DNA of 64,000 nt from Antedon mediterranea (taxonomy: Eukaryota > Echinodermata > Crinoidea > Comatulida > Antedonidae). Positions 46,701-57,445 of the stretch are shown one piece after another. Each line of letters starts with the position of its first letter. Position 1 is the first letter of the stretch. A program made the position numbers and the translations under genes. The stretch lies in contig NC_092677.1 in NCBI RefSeq assembly GCF_964355755.1, forward strand, positions 6,205,001-6,269,000. The letters run 5' to 3'. The notes under the pieces are model-generated. The model searched no databases. It saw nothing but the letters and a program-made list of their open reading frames with translations, and was not told the DNA's origin.

Positions 46701-47916
46701 AATGATATTTGGATCAGAAAATAAATAAAATTGGTAGGTATATGTCTATGAAATCCTATTATTGTAGTAACAATTCACAAAATACAGCATTCTTTAGTTT
46801 GCGAAAGTAATCTTGAAAGTAGCCTGTATCCCTGAAAAGAAGCCCATCTTGTAAAGAAGCCCACCCAAGAGTACAAAAAATGGGCTTCTTTTCAAGGTTT
46901 TACGGTGATCTAAGGATTTGTGAGATGCACGCAGTCATAGCGTCATAAACTGATCAAACTTGACTTTACCTTGAGTGGTCCAATGATTGAAACATGCCCC
47001 TATGGGACCATGGGAACTTTGGAGGATGAAGAATGGCATCATCAGCTGAAACTGCAATAGTAAGAGCAGTTGCAAGGCCAGCAGCTCCTGCAGTTGCAGC
47101 ACCTAAAGCTCCAAGTGCCTGTGAAAATAAATATCCAAAAAGAGGTATTATAAACTCCTACCCTTTCAATTTGAATATAATTTCCTCTCCTATGACAGGT
47201 TGATTAAGTTTCATTCATTTGCCGCCTATAGGCGTATCGTTTAAATTAGTAAACGGAGAATATTAATATTATTATTAAATCAAATGAAAGAAGACTCATT
47301 TTGATTGAACTTTTCCACGATATGGAAGAATGCTTCCCTGCACAGCATTGTTCGTCATCGATCAATATTTTTTTTCATATTGTGAAAAGGGTAATAATAA
47401 TTTAATTAACTTACCAATTTCTTACTTCTTGATAATCGAGCAGTTGATAAATTTGACTGATAAAAACAATTAACAGTTATTATTATAAATACTAAATAGG
47501 CCTAGGCTAGGCCTACTACTAGGCTAGGCTAGTTTAGTCTACTAGTACTAGCTAGGAGTCCAGACATAATAAATAGTATAAATACTAGTATGACATAACA
47601 AGTCCCATTACAAAATGTTCTGCTACTAGTACCAGGCAGTGTTTCAGTATTGACCTAGGCTAGGCCTACTAAATATACTCATTACCCCTAGGCGGCGGCC
47701 TATCAACTGACCGACCGTGGCCGCCCGGCATGCGTACTGTCGGCGAGGTGTGCAGACAAAACGCCGGTGGGGTAAATAATACACGAATACATAACTTTCT
47801 TTTAAATATAACTGACCAACTATATAAATTAAAATAATATATGATTTGTTTACCTTTGGACTTAAAACTGCAGTACTTATACGTAGAAATTTTGTGGGAT
47901 TTCTTAAGGCCGCCAT
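43774..47916 (-). CDS. CYC1: cytochrome c1, heme protein of respiratory complex III, eight exons
   Basis: Exons on minus: 47916-47854, 47456-47415, 47118-46970, 45770-45644, 45551-45434, 45120-44920, 44299-44199 and 43878-43774; all junctions GT-AG and in phase, 301 residues (human 325). A mitochondrial presequence ([14 protein letters not shown]...) and a hydrophobic Ala/Gly/Leu sorting segment ([19 protein letters not shown]) precede the mature part, which begins around [18 protein letters not shown]. The covalent heme site is CSACH (97-101). The axial Met lies in [17 protein letters not shown]; other signatures are [12 protein letters not shown] and [16 protein letters not shown]-terminal membrane anchor ([15 protein letters not shown]) and [10 protein letters not shown] tail follow. 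It passes electrons from the Rieske protein to cytochrome c at the inner membrane. No missing residues. Confidence 0.97.
43908..43945. mobile_element. MITE fragment, TCTACACTATCAAAC family
   Basis: ACTACCATATTTGGGCACAT and CACATTTTTTTTTGTCAAA match the right half of intact family members. It lies in the last CYC1 intron. Confidence 0.45.
45819..46907. mobile_element. TIR-bounded element containing a 22-bp minisatellite
   Basis: Flanks CAGTAAAACCTCGAAAAG (45819-45836) and, inverted, CTTTTCAAGGTTTTACGGTG (about 46888-46907) look like pogo/Tigger-type ends. Between them, about 45893-46620 is roughly 33 head-to-tail copies of a 22-bp unit (ATGGGCTTCTTTTCAAGAGA plus GT), with units of 19-22 bp. 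Inverted unit fragments (AAAAGAAGCCCA) lie at 46837-46875. The unit matches the inner TIR sequence, suggesting the array grew from the element end. It occupies CYC1 intron 3. Long open frames here (up to about 220 codons in three frames) are repeat artefacts. Confidence 0.8.
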
Positions 47917-47921
47917 TTTGA
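47904..47921 (-). promoter_or_regulatory. YY1/TISU-like initiator overlapping the CYC1 start codon
   Basis: On minus the start context is CAAAATGGCGGCC, one mismatch from the TISU consensus SAASATGGCGGC. In animals this element serves both YY1-driven transcription and initiation from very short 5' UTRs, and is common in genes for mitochondrial proteins. Function inferred from sequence only. Confidence 0.55.
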
Positions 47922-48312
47922 TTAACTTCTGTTACAACAGCGCCATCAATAGCTTATGTAACTTTGCAAAATAATATTGTTTTGTGATCCGGCCATCCAC
48001 ACAAGGAAGGATCTAAATCTCCCTACTCCAATCCATGAGATCTTCTACGCATGTGTACATATTTACTACGTCATCATATATGTATCGTATTTTACTTGCG
48101 GTCCGGCCATGCAGTATTTACTCACACGTCGCTTATTTTATACCGTATTACAGTACTGTACTTAAATATATGTATATCGCTTTCCAAGACATCCCACAGC
48201 TATATAGGTTAATATACATGGAATTAAAGTGTAGGCCTACCAAACATTTTTGAAAAAGACGGGTTATGTTTATGCTGTAGGAAAAAGGAGAATCAACGTA
48301 AACGAATACTAA

Positions 48313-48727
48313 TCTATGCCTACTATGATTCCGGCAAATCCACTGTACATAGCCGTACCTGCCCTGACGTATGACAGATAAGACATTTATTATTTGTCAG
48401 CCGTCAGGGCAGGTTATTGTATGATTCCACTGTACATAGCCGTATACCAGCCCTGACGTATATGACAAATAAGATATTGATTATTTGTCATCCTTCAGGG
48501 CAGGTATTGTATGATTCCACTGTACATAGCCGTACACCTGCCCTGACGTATGACAAATAAGACATTTATTATTTGTCATCCTTCAGGGCAGGTATTTTAT
48601 TATTCCACTGTACATAGTCGTATACCTGCCCTGACGTATGACAAATAAGACATTTATTATTTGTCAGCCGTCAGGGCAGGTTATTGTATGATTCCACTGT
48701 ACATAGCCGTATACCAGCCCTGACGTA
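48313..48727. repeat. 88-bp dyad-containing satellite array, left segment
   Basis: About four copies of an 88-bp unit. Each has CCTGCCCTGACG, then ATGACAAATAAGACATTTAT and its inverse TTATTTGTCA, then CGTCAGGGCAGG, and a spacer GATTCCACTGTACATAGCCG. The array is cut by the Helitron after ...CCCTGACGTA and resumes at 54815 with TGACAAATAAG. Confidence 0.9.
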
Positions 48728-49838
48728 TCTATATTATAAGTGAGAGAGCTTGTCTGTTTGTTTGTTTGTCTGTTTGTTCGTTATACAAAATTTTGTTACT
48801 GCACGTAATCTTACATATGGGGTATCAAAATGACCACAATTGTACCGGGAATGTTCTAAGCTATATTTCAACATCATCCGCCACCTAGGATCCAAGTTAG
48901 GGAACAAAATGTGGTCAAAACCCCCACTTTCGATGTTTGTTCGTTATACAAATTTCTCTTTCTGCACGTAACCATACGTATGGGGTATCAAAATGATGGC
49001 AATTGTACCCGGAAGGTTTTAAACTACATTTAAAAAAATTCCCCCGACTCCTGGGGTTTTTGTGGGAGGGGTGGGTGGTGTGGTGGTTTGTGATGTCACA
49101 TTTTAGCTAGGGCTTGGGGTTGTAGGCTATCGAATCGTAAAATATATACTACAAAAGTTTTACAGTATTTGAATTATCCTCAGCAAGGCGTTTGGGGAAA
49201 TATAGATATAGATATACACATTTTATTCATTAACCAATATGACACCTATTCAATTACACATTTAGCAAAGTACTTTAACCATGTCCATGCTATGTATCGG
49301 TCTCTTGGATTGTCTCATTACAGACATCCATACCTGTGTGAACATACACATGTTGTTTACTGTTACTGTGTTCAACTACATCACCAATCCTCCAAGAAAA
49401 AAACGTCAATTGTGAGAGAGTGGGGTTGGGAGATAGGATTTGGGTTCAGGGGATAGTGGGGATTTTGCTTACACCAGAATTGTGGTTGGAAAATGTATTT
49501 AATCATCCCTGGGAAGCGGATGGGAGTTTGGAGTGGGGATGTAGGCCTATCACCATGACCGAAACTGTATTTGGAATGTTTTAAACTACATTTGAAAACT
49601 GCCACTGAGGGATTATGGGTTGGGAGTGATAATAACATAATTTGTACTGCAACCGGCTTCAACACATCACCCAGTGTATCTGGGGTGTGTTTGTAGGGGT
49701 AGGAGGAGCGAAAATACTAGCGTAATGAAGTAGCCTATTATTGGATTGTACTAGGAAAAGGTACTAAATTTGAACTGTCCAGGGGAGGAGTTAAGGTTTG
49801 TTGATGGTGGCTGGGGTGGTGAAAGGAGAGAGAGAGGG

Positions 49839-49851
49839 GGGGGGGGGGGTT
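49839..49851. repeat. G homopolymer
   Basis: GAGAGAGAG followed by a long G run in the Helitron interior. A likely sequencing and length-variation hotspot. Confidence 0.8.
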
Positions 49852-50276
49852 TCAGTATCTAAATTACATATTTTAATTATCAGCCAATATGACACCTATT
49901 CATTTACACAATTTACAACGTACTTCAACCATTATTAGACCCATCCATGGATTAAAGAATAGAAGGATATGCATCGACGTGAGATCAAGGGTTCCTTGAC
50001 TCTCGCCGACAGACCGCGGACCGCCCACAATGTTACAGTTTAATTAACCGCATGGTAACAACGAAACGGTCGCGTGCCTAATATATTGTTTACTGCACAT
50101 GTGCAACGACATTTAACCTTGTTGGCTACTACGCTTCTTTCGCGCGTTCTTTGGTGGCATGATGTTTGTAGATGGTCAACTATTGACTATGTTGGTTTCT
50201 GCCGCGATTGATCTACGCTAATGATTTTTTTATGATGATTAAAGTAGCATTTTATGACCTGTAGTAGCCCTACATC

Positions 50277-51563
50277 TGAGACAATAACTATTAGGCCAAA
50301 TAAAAAAATATACTTGTTAAGCGTCACACCCTCATAAATTTTCAGGGGCGGGGGGACGGTTTTTTTTTTTTTTTTTACTTTTTATAGAGGTATATTTTTG
50401 CGCGGTGGACGTTTTGCCCCACTTTTTTAGGACGAAACGTCAAACTTTTAAAATGCGAAACAGAACAAAATTGACTATGTATGAAATATTATTGCTTATG
50501 ACAAAATTGAGTTTTGTATTGTTTATATCCAGACGTAATTAAAACATTAAATTTAATTGCCACCAAGCGAAATTGTAGGCCCTAGGCTAACTAATCCGTC
50601 CAAGGTGCTACCCCAACCTCACTCATCGGCCATCCGCCGTCTCTCGCTCGACTCATCTATCCAGGAAATTCCCTATCGCGAGAAGCATGATTTGGTGGTC
50701 TCAATAATACTAAATAGTGGGCTGATTTATAGTTTGAAAACAGCTTACGGCATTTCTTAAGTGAATTTTTATTCAACGTATTCATTCTTCTTTGATGAAT
50801 CCTTTGCCAATTGCTGTGTAAATCAGTATTTAAAGTTGTGATGCAAAAAGTGTATGTAATTATTCCAGGCAGGTAAACCAGGCATAAGGAAACCCATCGC
50901 CCAACAGGACCTCGTGGTGTGCCGATCTCGAGCGCGAGATCATCGTAAACAAAATTGGTAGAGTCCATTATGTATGGGGTGTTTCCTATTTACGAACCTA
51001 TAAAAAAACGCGCTTCGACCACTGTGTAGGCAAAATATTTATTTCGTTAAATCCCTAAATTGATAATCGCGTATTCTGTAATCACGTGACTGATGATGTA
51101 ATCCTCAGCGACGTACTAAATGCACATGATTTAATGTGTTGGGGAAAAAGCTTGCTGTTTACCACATTACATGATTCACGGTGCTATTCGCGTTGCCTTT
51201 ACGTAAATCGGCGGCGTGTAAATGAAACAATTGTTTTCACCAATTTGCCGTTGTCGACATAGAGCGATCGACGGCTAGCGTTGTCTAAGCTAAAAAGTAT
51301 GTATTTTTTCAAAAATTACACTAGCCTAACAAACATTTGCTAGTTTTGAAATTTTCAAATAGCAATTATGAAGAATCTACTAGCAAAATGCTAGTTTGCT
51401 AGCGTGAATTTCGAGCCCTACTCTGGAGCTGGGTCGGGCCGCTGAACTTTCCGTTGTATATTGGTAAAAAAAAAATAAAAATAAAAAGAGAGGCGGCTGG
51501 ATAATCAGGAGCGGGCGGTGACGCTTAACAAGTATGTTTTTTTATTTGGCCTTAGTTGTCTCA
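50277..51563. mobile_element. 1.3-kb TIR element with TGAGACAA ends, nested
   Basis: Left TGAGACAATAACTATTAGGC with CAAATAAAAAAATATACTTG and TTAAGCGTCAC; the right end is the inverse (GTGACGCTTAACAAGTATG ... GGCCTTAGTTGTCTCA). The first eight bases equal those of the P-like transposon at 1158-6719 after its initial C. No matching target duplication was found, and no transposase. Confidence 0.65.
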
Positions 51564-51885
51564 TTTGTTGTAAAATTACAAAATCAGCAAGAATGCTAGC
51601 CTAGCTAGGCCCAGGCCTTGTACTAACTAGGCTAAACTGGGCTAGTAAACCCTATGATTTGCCGACATTGATACTGCCTAGGTAGGCCTAGGCTAATCTT
51701 AAATACTCACCGTTGTCTTACTTCTTGTGTGAATAATAATAATAGGTAGGCCTACTTCGTTTGTTCGTGATCAAGTTTGCCCTGCGTGTACTTTTCAAAA
51801 CGACCACCGCTAGGTAACGAATCGCAACTATACATAGCCAGCCAATCCCGGATCAGGGATCGCTGTTTTCATTCAATTAGGCCCG

Positions 51886-53556
51886 GTGATTGGATGTGAT
51901 GTGGATGACATAACCTTAAGTAATGATTTGTCAAATGTTGACTGGACTAGTATTTATAACTCCAATGAACCCAATGAGGCATACGCTTTATTCAACGACA
52001 TATTTAGTACATTATATAATAACAACATTAAAACCACTCGTTCCAGACGAAATATTCGGAAAGAAAAAAAACCTTGGATAACTAAATGCTTAATTAAATC
52101 TATCGACAAAAAACACAAATTATATAAAACATTTCTTATATCTAAAAAGCAAAAGGACAAAGATAAATATGTTAAATATCGAAATGTACTTACCAAAATC
52201 CTTCGTACTGCCCAAAAGAATTACTTCAGTGACAAATTTGAATTCCATAAAAATAACATCCAAAAAACCTGGCAAACAATAAATGGAGTCCTTGGCAAGA
52301 AATCTCGTAAACCGTTTCCTTCTCACTTTATTAACAATGACATTGAATTAAATAATCCTCAACAAATTGCAACTGAATTCAATAATTATTTTACTAGTAT
52401 AGGGCCAAATTTAGTTAACAAAATACATGTGTCGGATAATGATAATTATACTTCTACCCTACCTCGTCCATGTGTGCACTCTCTCTTTCTTAGTCCTGTA
52501 ACCGAACATGAAGTTGTCAGTATAATACTTTCCCTCAAAGATAATAAATCTCCTGGGTTTGATGGGTTTTCCAATAAAATTATTAAACGTGTTTCTAATT
52601 TTATATGCAAACCCTTAACTCACATTTTTAATACATACATTTTTATACCAAACAGCTCTAAATTACTAAATTTTATCTTATTTGCTGACGACACAAATAT
52701 TTTTTTCTCTCATCCTAAATTAAATACCTTGTTTAAAATTGTCAATGATGAGTTACTTAAAGTTTCAAATTGGCTCAAACACAATAAATTAACTCTTAAT
52801 ACATTCAAAACGAACTATATAATATTTTCTAAACGTAAAATTTCAAATTCTTTAAATGAACAAATATACATTGATAATAAAATGATCAAACGAGTTAATG
52901 AAACACAATTTTTAGGAGTAACCATAGATGCCTCTCTGACTTGGAAACTACATATAAATAAAATCAGTAATCTAGTTTCTAGAAATGTTGGAATATTGAA
53001 CAAATTAAAACATATCTTCCCTCAAAAAACCTTATTAACCCTTTATAATACTTTAGTTTTGCCTTACCTTTCTTATGCCAATTTATGTTGGGCAATTACT
53101 CTAGATAAATTTAATACGTTATGCCCCTGGACAAGTCTAGAGAAAACTCAAATTGACCGCCTTTTTAAACTACAAAAACGTGCACTTCGGATTTGCGCGG
53201 GAGAATCATTTAGAGCCCATACAAAATTACTTTTTAAAAGATTTAATGTTTTAAACATTTATGATTTAAATAAATTACAAGTTGCCTCATTTATGTACCG
53301 TTTATCTAACAATTTACTGCCTTCACATTTTAATGCTTTATTTACAAGAATTGACGAACGCCATTCCTATAAAACCCGATCCTCTGTTAACAATTATATC
53401 CTTGATAATTTAAATGTTAAGGCTCGACGATTTTCTATGTATTATTTTGGTCCCAAACTTTGGACTTCACTCTCAAATGAACTTAAACAGAAATCTTCCT
53501 TTTCTAGTTTTAAATCTAATTTCAAACACAAAATGGTGTCAGAATATGCTACATAA
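51886..53556 (+). pseudogene. non-LTR retrotransposon (CR1/L2-like) reverse transcriptase with internal deletion
   Basis: An open frame of about 556 codons. It covers the end of an endonuclease linker, then the RT entry (SLKDNKSPGFDGFSNKIIKR), then jumps to ILFADDTNIFFSH, the catalytic FADD box, and continues through thumb motifs (NETQFLGVTIDASLTW) to the C-terminus (FGPKLWTSL). Between KPLTHIFNTYIF and PNSSKLLNF the fingers and palm core, with the first catalytic Asp, is missing (roughly 170 residues by comparison with full elements). The deletion preserved frame. The 5' end is truncated. 3' sequence continues to a (TA)n and AAATAAACGAA tail near 53940-54000. It cannot be active as it stands. 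Confidence 0.85.
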
Positions 53557-54785
53557 TTTTTCGCCGATCTTTTATCCTTATTTATTTGGTGGTGATACAT
53601 GGCATTAAATCCTTCACCCTGGTATTCAATAATCTCCGCTACATTGTATCGTTATACTTGTTATTATACCATATTTAATTATATCTCATATTGTACTCTA
53701 ATTGTTATCATTATCCCTTTTATCATATATTATATAATTGCCTGGTTTATCTTAACTTCTATAATTTAAAATTTTTTTATTTTCTTTATTTTATGTACTT
53801 TCACTATTATATATTCATATTTTAGTCTACTCTGTAGCAATGTTAGTATACTTAGGCATACGGGAGTCACGACTTAAAGTTCAGTGAACTTACTGTGACT
53901 TCCATCCACCCACATTTAATATATGTTATGTAAATGTAAATGATATATATATATATATATAAGTGAGTGGAAAAAATAAATAAACGAAATAAACGAACCA
54001 CTAGCCAATCACCAGGCACTACAGTTTAAATATAATCACATCGATAATTAAGGAGATTTATGAAGAAACCACTGCTTAGCCATATATTAAAAAACACGAT
54101 TGTTGTATGTCTGAACACCGGCCACGCTAACAACATACATGGTCAAATGCATAATTTAATATTCTATAGATTAACGCAATTTTTAATGACAGAAGATGGC
54201 AGGCAAATAATGATAATTCAAATATAAAAATGGCATATTTTATTAATATTACCAACTACCTAAAATTACCAGTCGTAAGAAAGTGAACTTTTCGTAGTCC
54301 GATTGTGATGAAACTAAAACAGAATTATTCAGCAATATATGTTTGTTATCAATTAATCATCGACGCAGACATGTCAATAGAACATTCAGACTGCGCATAC
54401 GATTTCTACATGGTTACGTTTTGGTCTAAAAAAATGTAACAGTTGATTCGCAGCGTTTTACAGAGGGCCGCGGTTAGAGACACGGAGTTCAATGAACGTG
54501 TTTGTTTGATTGGCAGCAGTGCTTTAGTATAGGCAAGCGCGTTGTAAAATCGTTTGATGTCACCGTCGATGCATATCCTTCTATTCTTTAATCCATGACC
54601 CATCGTAGCTATGCATACTCCTCTCAATTCGAAGCTTAGGTTGAATTGAATTTGTCCATCACTGGGAAGAATTTGTTTTTAAGAAAGAGTATGGGGTGTT
54701 ACTGAATAGGGGTGGAGGTTGGTGAGTATAGACAGATACTGGCGTCGGGTATTATGTACTGAGAAGGCTGTAAACTAATTTTGAA

Positions 54786-54814
54786 ACCCGCCCTGGGGCG
54801 GGTATAATTGCTAG
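54786..54814 (+). terminator. Helitron 3' terminal hairpin and CTAG
   Basis: ACCCGCCC (54786-54793), loop TG, GGGCGGGT (54796-54803), seven spacer bases, then CTAG (54811-54814). This is the typical Helitron transposition terminator. Confidence 0.9.
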
Positions 54815-55585
54815 TGACAAATAAGATATTGATTATTTGTCATCCTTCAGGGCAGGTATTGTATGATTCCACTGTACATAGCCGTACACCTGCCCTGACG
54901 TATGACAAATAAGACATTTATTATTTGTCATCCTTCAGGGCAGGTATTTTATTATTCCACTGTACATAGTCGTATACCTGCCCTGACGTATGACAAATAA
55001 GACATTTATTATTTTTCAGCCGTCAGGGCAGGTTATTGTATGATTCCACTGTACATAGCCGTATACCAGCCCTGACGTATGACAAATAAGATATTGATTA
55101 TTTGTCATCCTTCAGGGCAGGTATTGTATGATTCCACTGTACATAGCCGTATACCTGCCCTGACGTATGACAAATAAGAAATTTATTATTTGTCAGCCGT
55201 CAGGGCAGGTATTGTATGATTCCACTGTACATAGCCGTATACCTGCCCTGACGTATGACAAATAAGACATTTATTATTTGTCAGCCTTCAGGGCAGGTAT
55301 TGTATGGTTCCACTGCACATAGCCGTATACCTGCCCTGACGTATTACAAATAAGACATTTATTATTTGTCAGCCTTCAGGGCAGGTATTGTATGGTTCCA
55401 CTGTACATAGCCGTATACCTGCCCTGACGTATTACAAATAAGACATTTATTATTTGTCATCCTTCAGGGCAGGTATTGTATGATTCCACTGTACATAGCC
55501 GTATACCTGCCCTGACGTATGACAAATAAGACATTTATTATTTGTCATCCTTCAGGGCAGGTATTTTATTATTCCACTGTATTAA
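54815..55585. repeat. 88-bp dyad-containing satellite array, right segment
   Basis: About nine units of the same repeat as 48313-48727, continuing in register from the Helitron insertion point. The first units here match those at 48466-48727 almost base for base, pointing to duplication or homogenisation within the array. The array ends at ATTCCACTGTATTAATTGAT. Confidence 0.9.
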
Positions 55586-56562
55586 TTGATTAATTGCATC
55601 AAAGTGCTGAAAATGGTGAAAAAAAAGGCCTTTTTAAAATGAATATAACTCTTCAGAATGGCAGGCAGGACCCCCAATTTTTTTAACTTATTCGGGAAGA
55701 AATTGGGTTGTAGATACATATTCATGTACACATTAGACGTACAAAATGGTATGACGTCATCAAATGGCCACTTGAATTTAAAAATTAGTAATTTTTATCT
55801 TTTTGTGTGGGTTATCACATTCAATAGAGCGCATCTCCGTTATTTGAGCCCGATCTTCGCTGAAATTTTAGTATGTGCTTGCTCAATTAATTATCTTTCT
55901 CATGAGTTGTCAACATTTTTATTTGATGACGTCATCACGCGTAAAAACTTGAATAAACTAGGTCGTGTAATTTCAGCTACACTATACATTTGAATATCTT
56001 ATAGCTCTTCAGAATTAAAGGTGACCTTGAAGATTATAACTTATTATAAAAGCTGATGAAATGTAGATATGAATTCATATTAAAATTAAGCCTATCGGAT
56101 GTAGTGATGTCATCATATGGCCAGTTGAAGTTAAAAAGTAGTTTTTAAATTTCGTTAGTCGTAGTTGATAAAATTTCAAAGAGCGTGCATTGCGCTTCTA
56201 CGTGTCAAATTCTCTTCCAATCCTTATATTTATTTGCTTAATTCATTATCTTTCAAAATTGTCATCTTCGAGTTTATTTTGATAATTCCATTATACCAAA
56301 AAATTAGAACACGATATGAGTCCCGTAATTTCACCTATGCTACACTGTATATAGATATACAGTATATACTGTACATATTGTATATGACACATAATAGGTA
56401 CAACTCAGCGCTATAAGTGTATATGCATCATGTCATAGGATGGCGTACATCAACTTTTTACGATGGTATGTTAACGTACGTGCATGTTTAAAAAATGTTA
56501 ATTTCATTAAAATGATCAAAATGATCACCCATAATTCGTCAAAGTGACGAATTAAATTCTAG
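55586..56562 (+). mobile_element. probable Helitron-like 3' region ending in hairpin-CTAG
   Basis: The terminal 30 bases are a perfect 9-bp stem AATTCGTCA/TGACGAATT (56533-56541, 56545-56553), five spacer bases, then CTAG (56559-56562) followed by T. Upstream are two diverged internal copies of a module (GACGTCATCAAATGGCCACT and GATGTCATCATATGGCCAGT). The 5' end may be the TC at 48313-48314 after A, in which case the satellite array would be part of this older element. That pairing is inference. Confidence 0.5.
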
Positions 56563-56991
56563 TTTGTATTTGTATTGTACTTCAGGCTACTACCTATATT
56601 TCTGTACTGTATAGTAATCATTAATTTAAATAATATTTAATCATTTGCCCATCTACAACAGACGTACCACCATTTTCAAAATTCAATATATTGTAGCAAT
56701 ACTTCGAATTCGTAAATAACAATGGACTTTCTTTTTGGACTTCAGATTAGGCCTAGACGTACGTAACACTTGCGAGTGTATTTAAAATATAGTGCAAACT
56801 GTTGAATTGTATTTAATTTTGTTACAATGAATTTTACTGACTGCATACATTGTATATTTATAAGCATTTAGCCTACCGTGACTTTCTTTCAATTCTTTGA
56901 ATCTTTTGTGACAATTGTGTACAAATGGATTTGAAACATAAAAGGCGACTGATAATAATTCGCAATTATTACATATTATTATTTTACATAC

Positions 56992-57149
56992 GTTTGGTAA
57001 GTTTTCTTGACGCGGTTGAAATCAGCGGGGCTCACACCACCATCGAAAACGGGTACTAATGCTAGTACAAAATAACAAACACGAACAACAAGTAAACAAA
57101 TAAGCCACTTTTTAAAATTTACTTTTTTATTTGTTGACGAAAAAATCAT
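56992..57149 (-). CDS. possible first coding exon of an unidentified secreted or membrane protein
   Basis: Open on minus from ATG at 57149 to a donor-like GTATGT at 56991. About 52 codons with a basic start, a hydrophobic helix (WLICLLVVRVCYFVLALV) and then FDGGVSPADFNRVKK. It resembles a signal-anchor exon, but no partner exon was found downstream and the family is unknown. It could be a chance open frame. Confidence 0.25.
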
Positions 57150-57445
57150 GGCCACGATCAGAACAGTACAATCGAATATGGACATCAATTTTACCAAATA
57201 TTGAACATCACCTATGCTTCTTGCAAACCTGGGCTAAACAAGTTGACGTCGCCAAGGAGTAGCCTACACACAACTCAATCCGATGACATAGAAAAATATA
57301 TTGCTTTTAAAAATGATAATTTAATATGCTGATCCTTATTTGAGTTGGAATGCACACGTAAATGAAATTCATTGTATGCAGCTATCGTAATCATCAAAGA
57401 TAAGATCTTTAAATATAATTTTTTTTTTATTGCAACTTATATTAT

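Larger units (their letters stand above)
49946..54597. mobile_element. 4.65-kb TIR element nested in the Helitron
   Basis: Perfect 34-bp inverted ends (49946-49979 and 54564-54597), beginning CATGGATTAAAGAATAGAAG and extending imperfectly about 10 bp further. The 7-bp target duplication is ACCCATC (49939-49945 and 54598-54604), or 8 bp as GACCCATC if a terminal G is shared. The TIR size, CATG start and target size recall P elements, but no transposase is present; the family is uncertain. The interior holds a smaller TIR element and a LINE. Confidence 0.85.
48728..54814 (+). mobile_element. Helitron, non-autonomous composite, 6.1 kb
   Basis: Starts TCTATATTATAAGTGAGAGA and ends ATAATTGCTAG, preceded by an 8-bp GC hairpin. 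It is inserted exactly between A and T of the satellite motif GTA^TGAC, with no target duplication; rejoining the flanks restores the unit CCCTGACGTATGACAAATAAG. These are the defining Helitron features (5' TC, 3' CTRR, 3' hairpin, AT target). No Rep or helicase motif was found. Near the 5' end a block (CGTTATACAAA, TATGGGGTATCAAAATGA, AATTGTACC) is repeated at about 48780 and 48950. The interior is occupied by later nested insertions. Confidence 0.9.

Noticed and set aside
48340-55585. CRISPR-like array of regularly spaced palindromic repeats
   Set aside because: The units are contiguous 88-bp tandem copies without unique spacers, in animal DNA, and without cas genes; this is satellite DNA.
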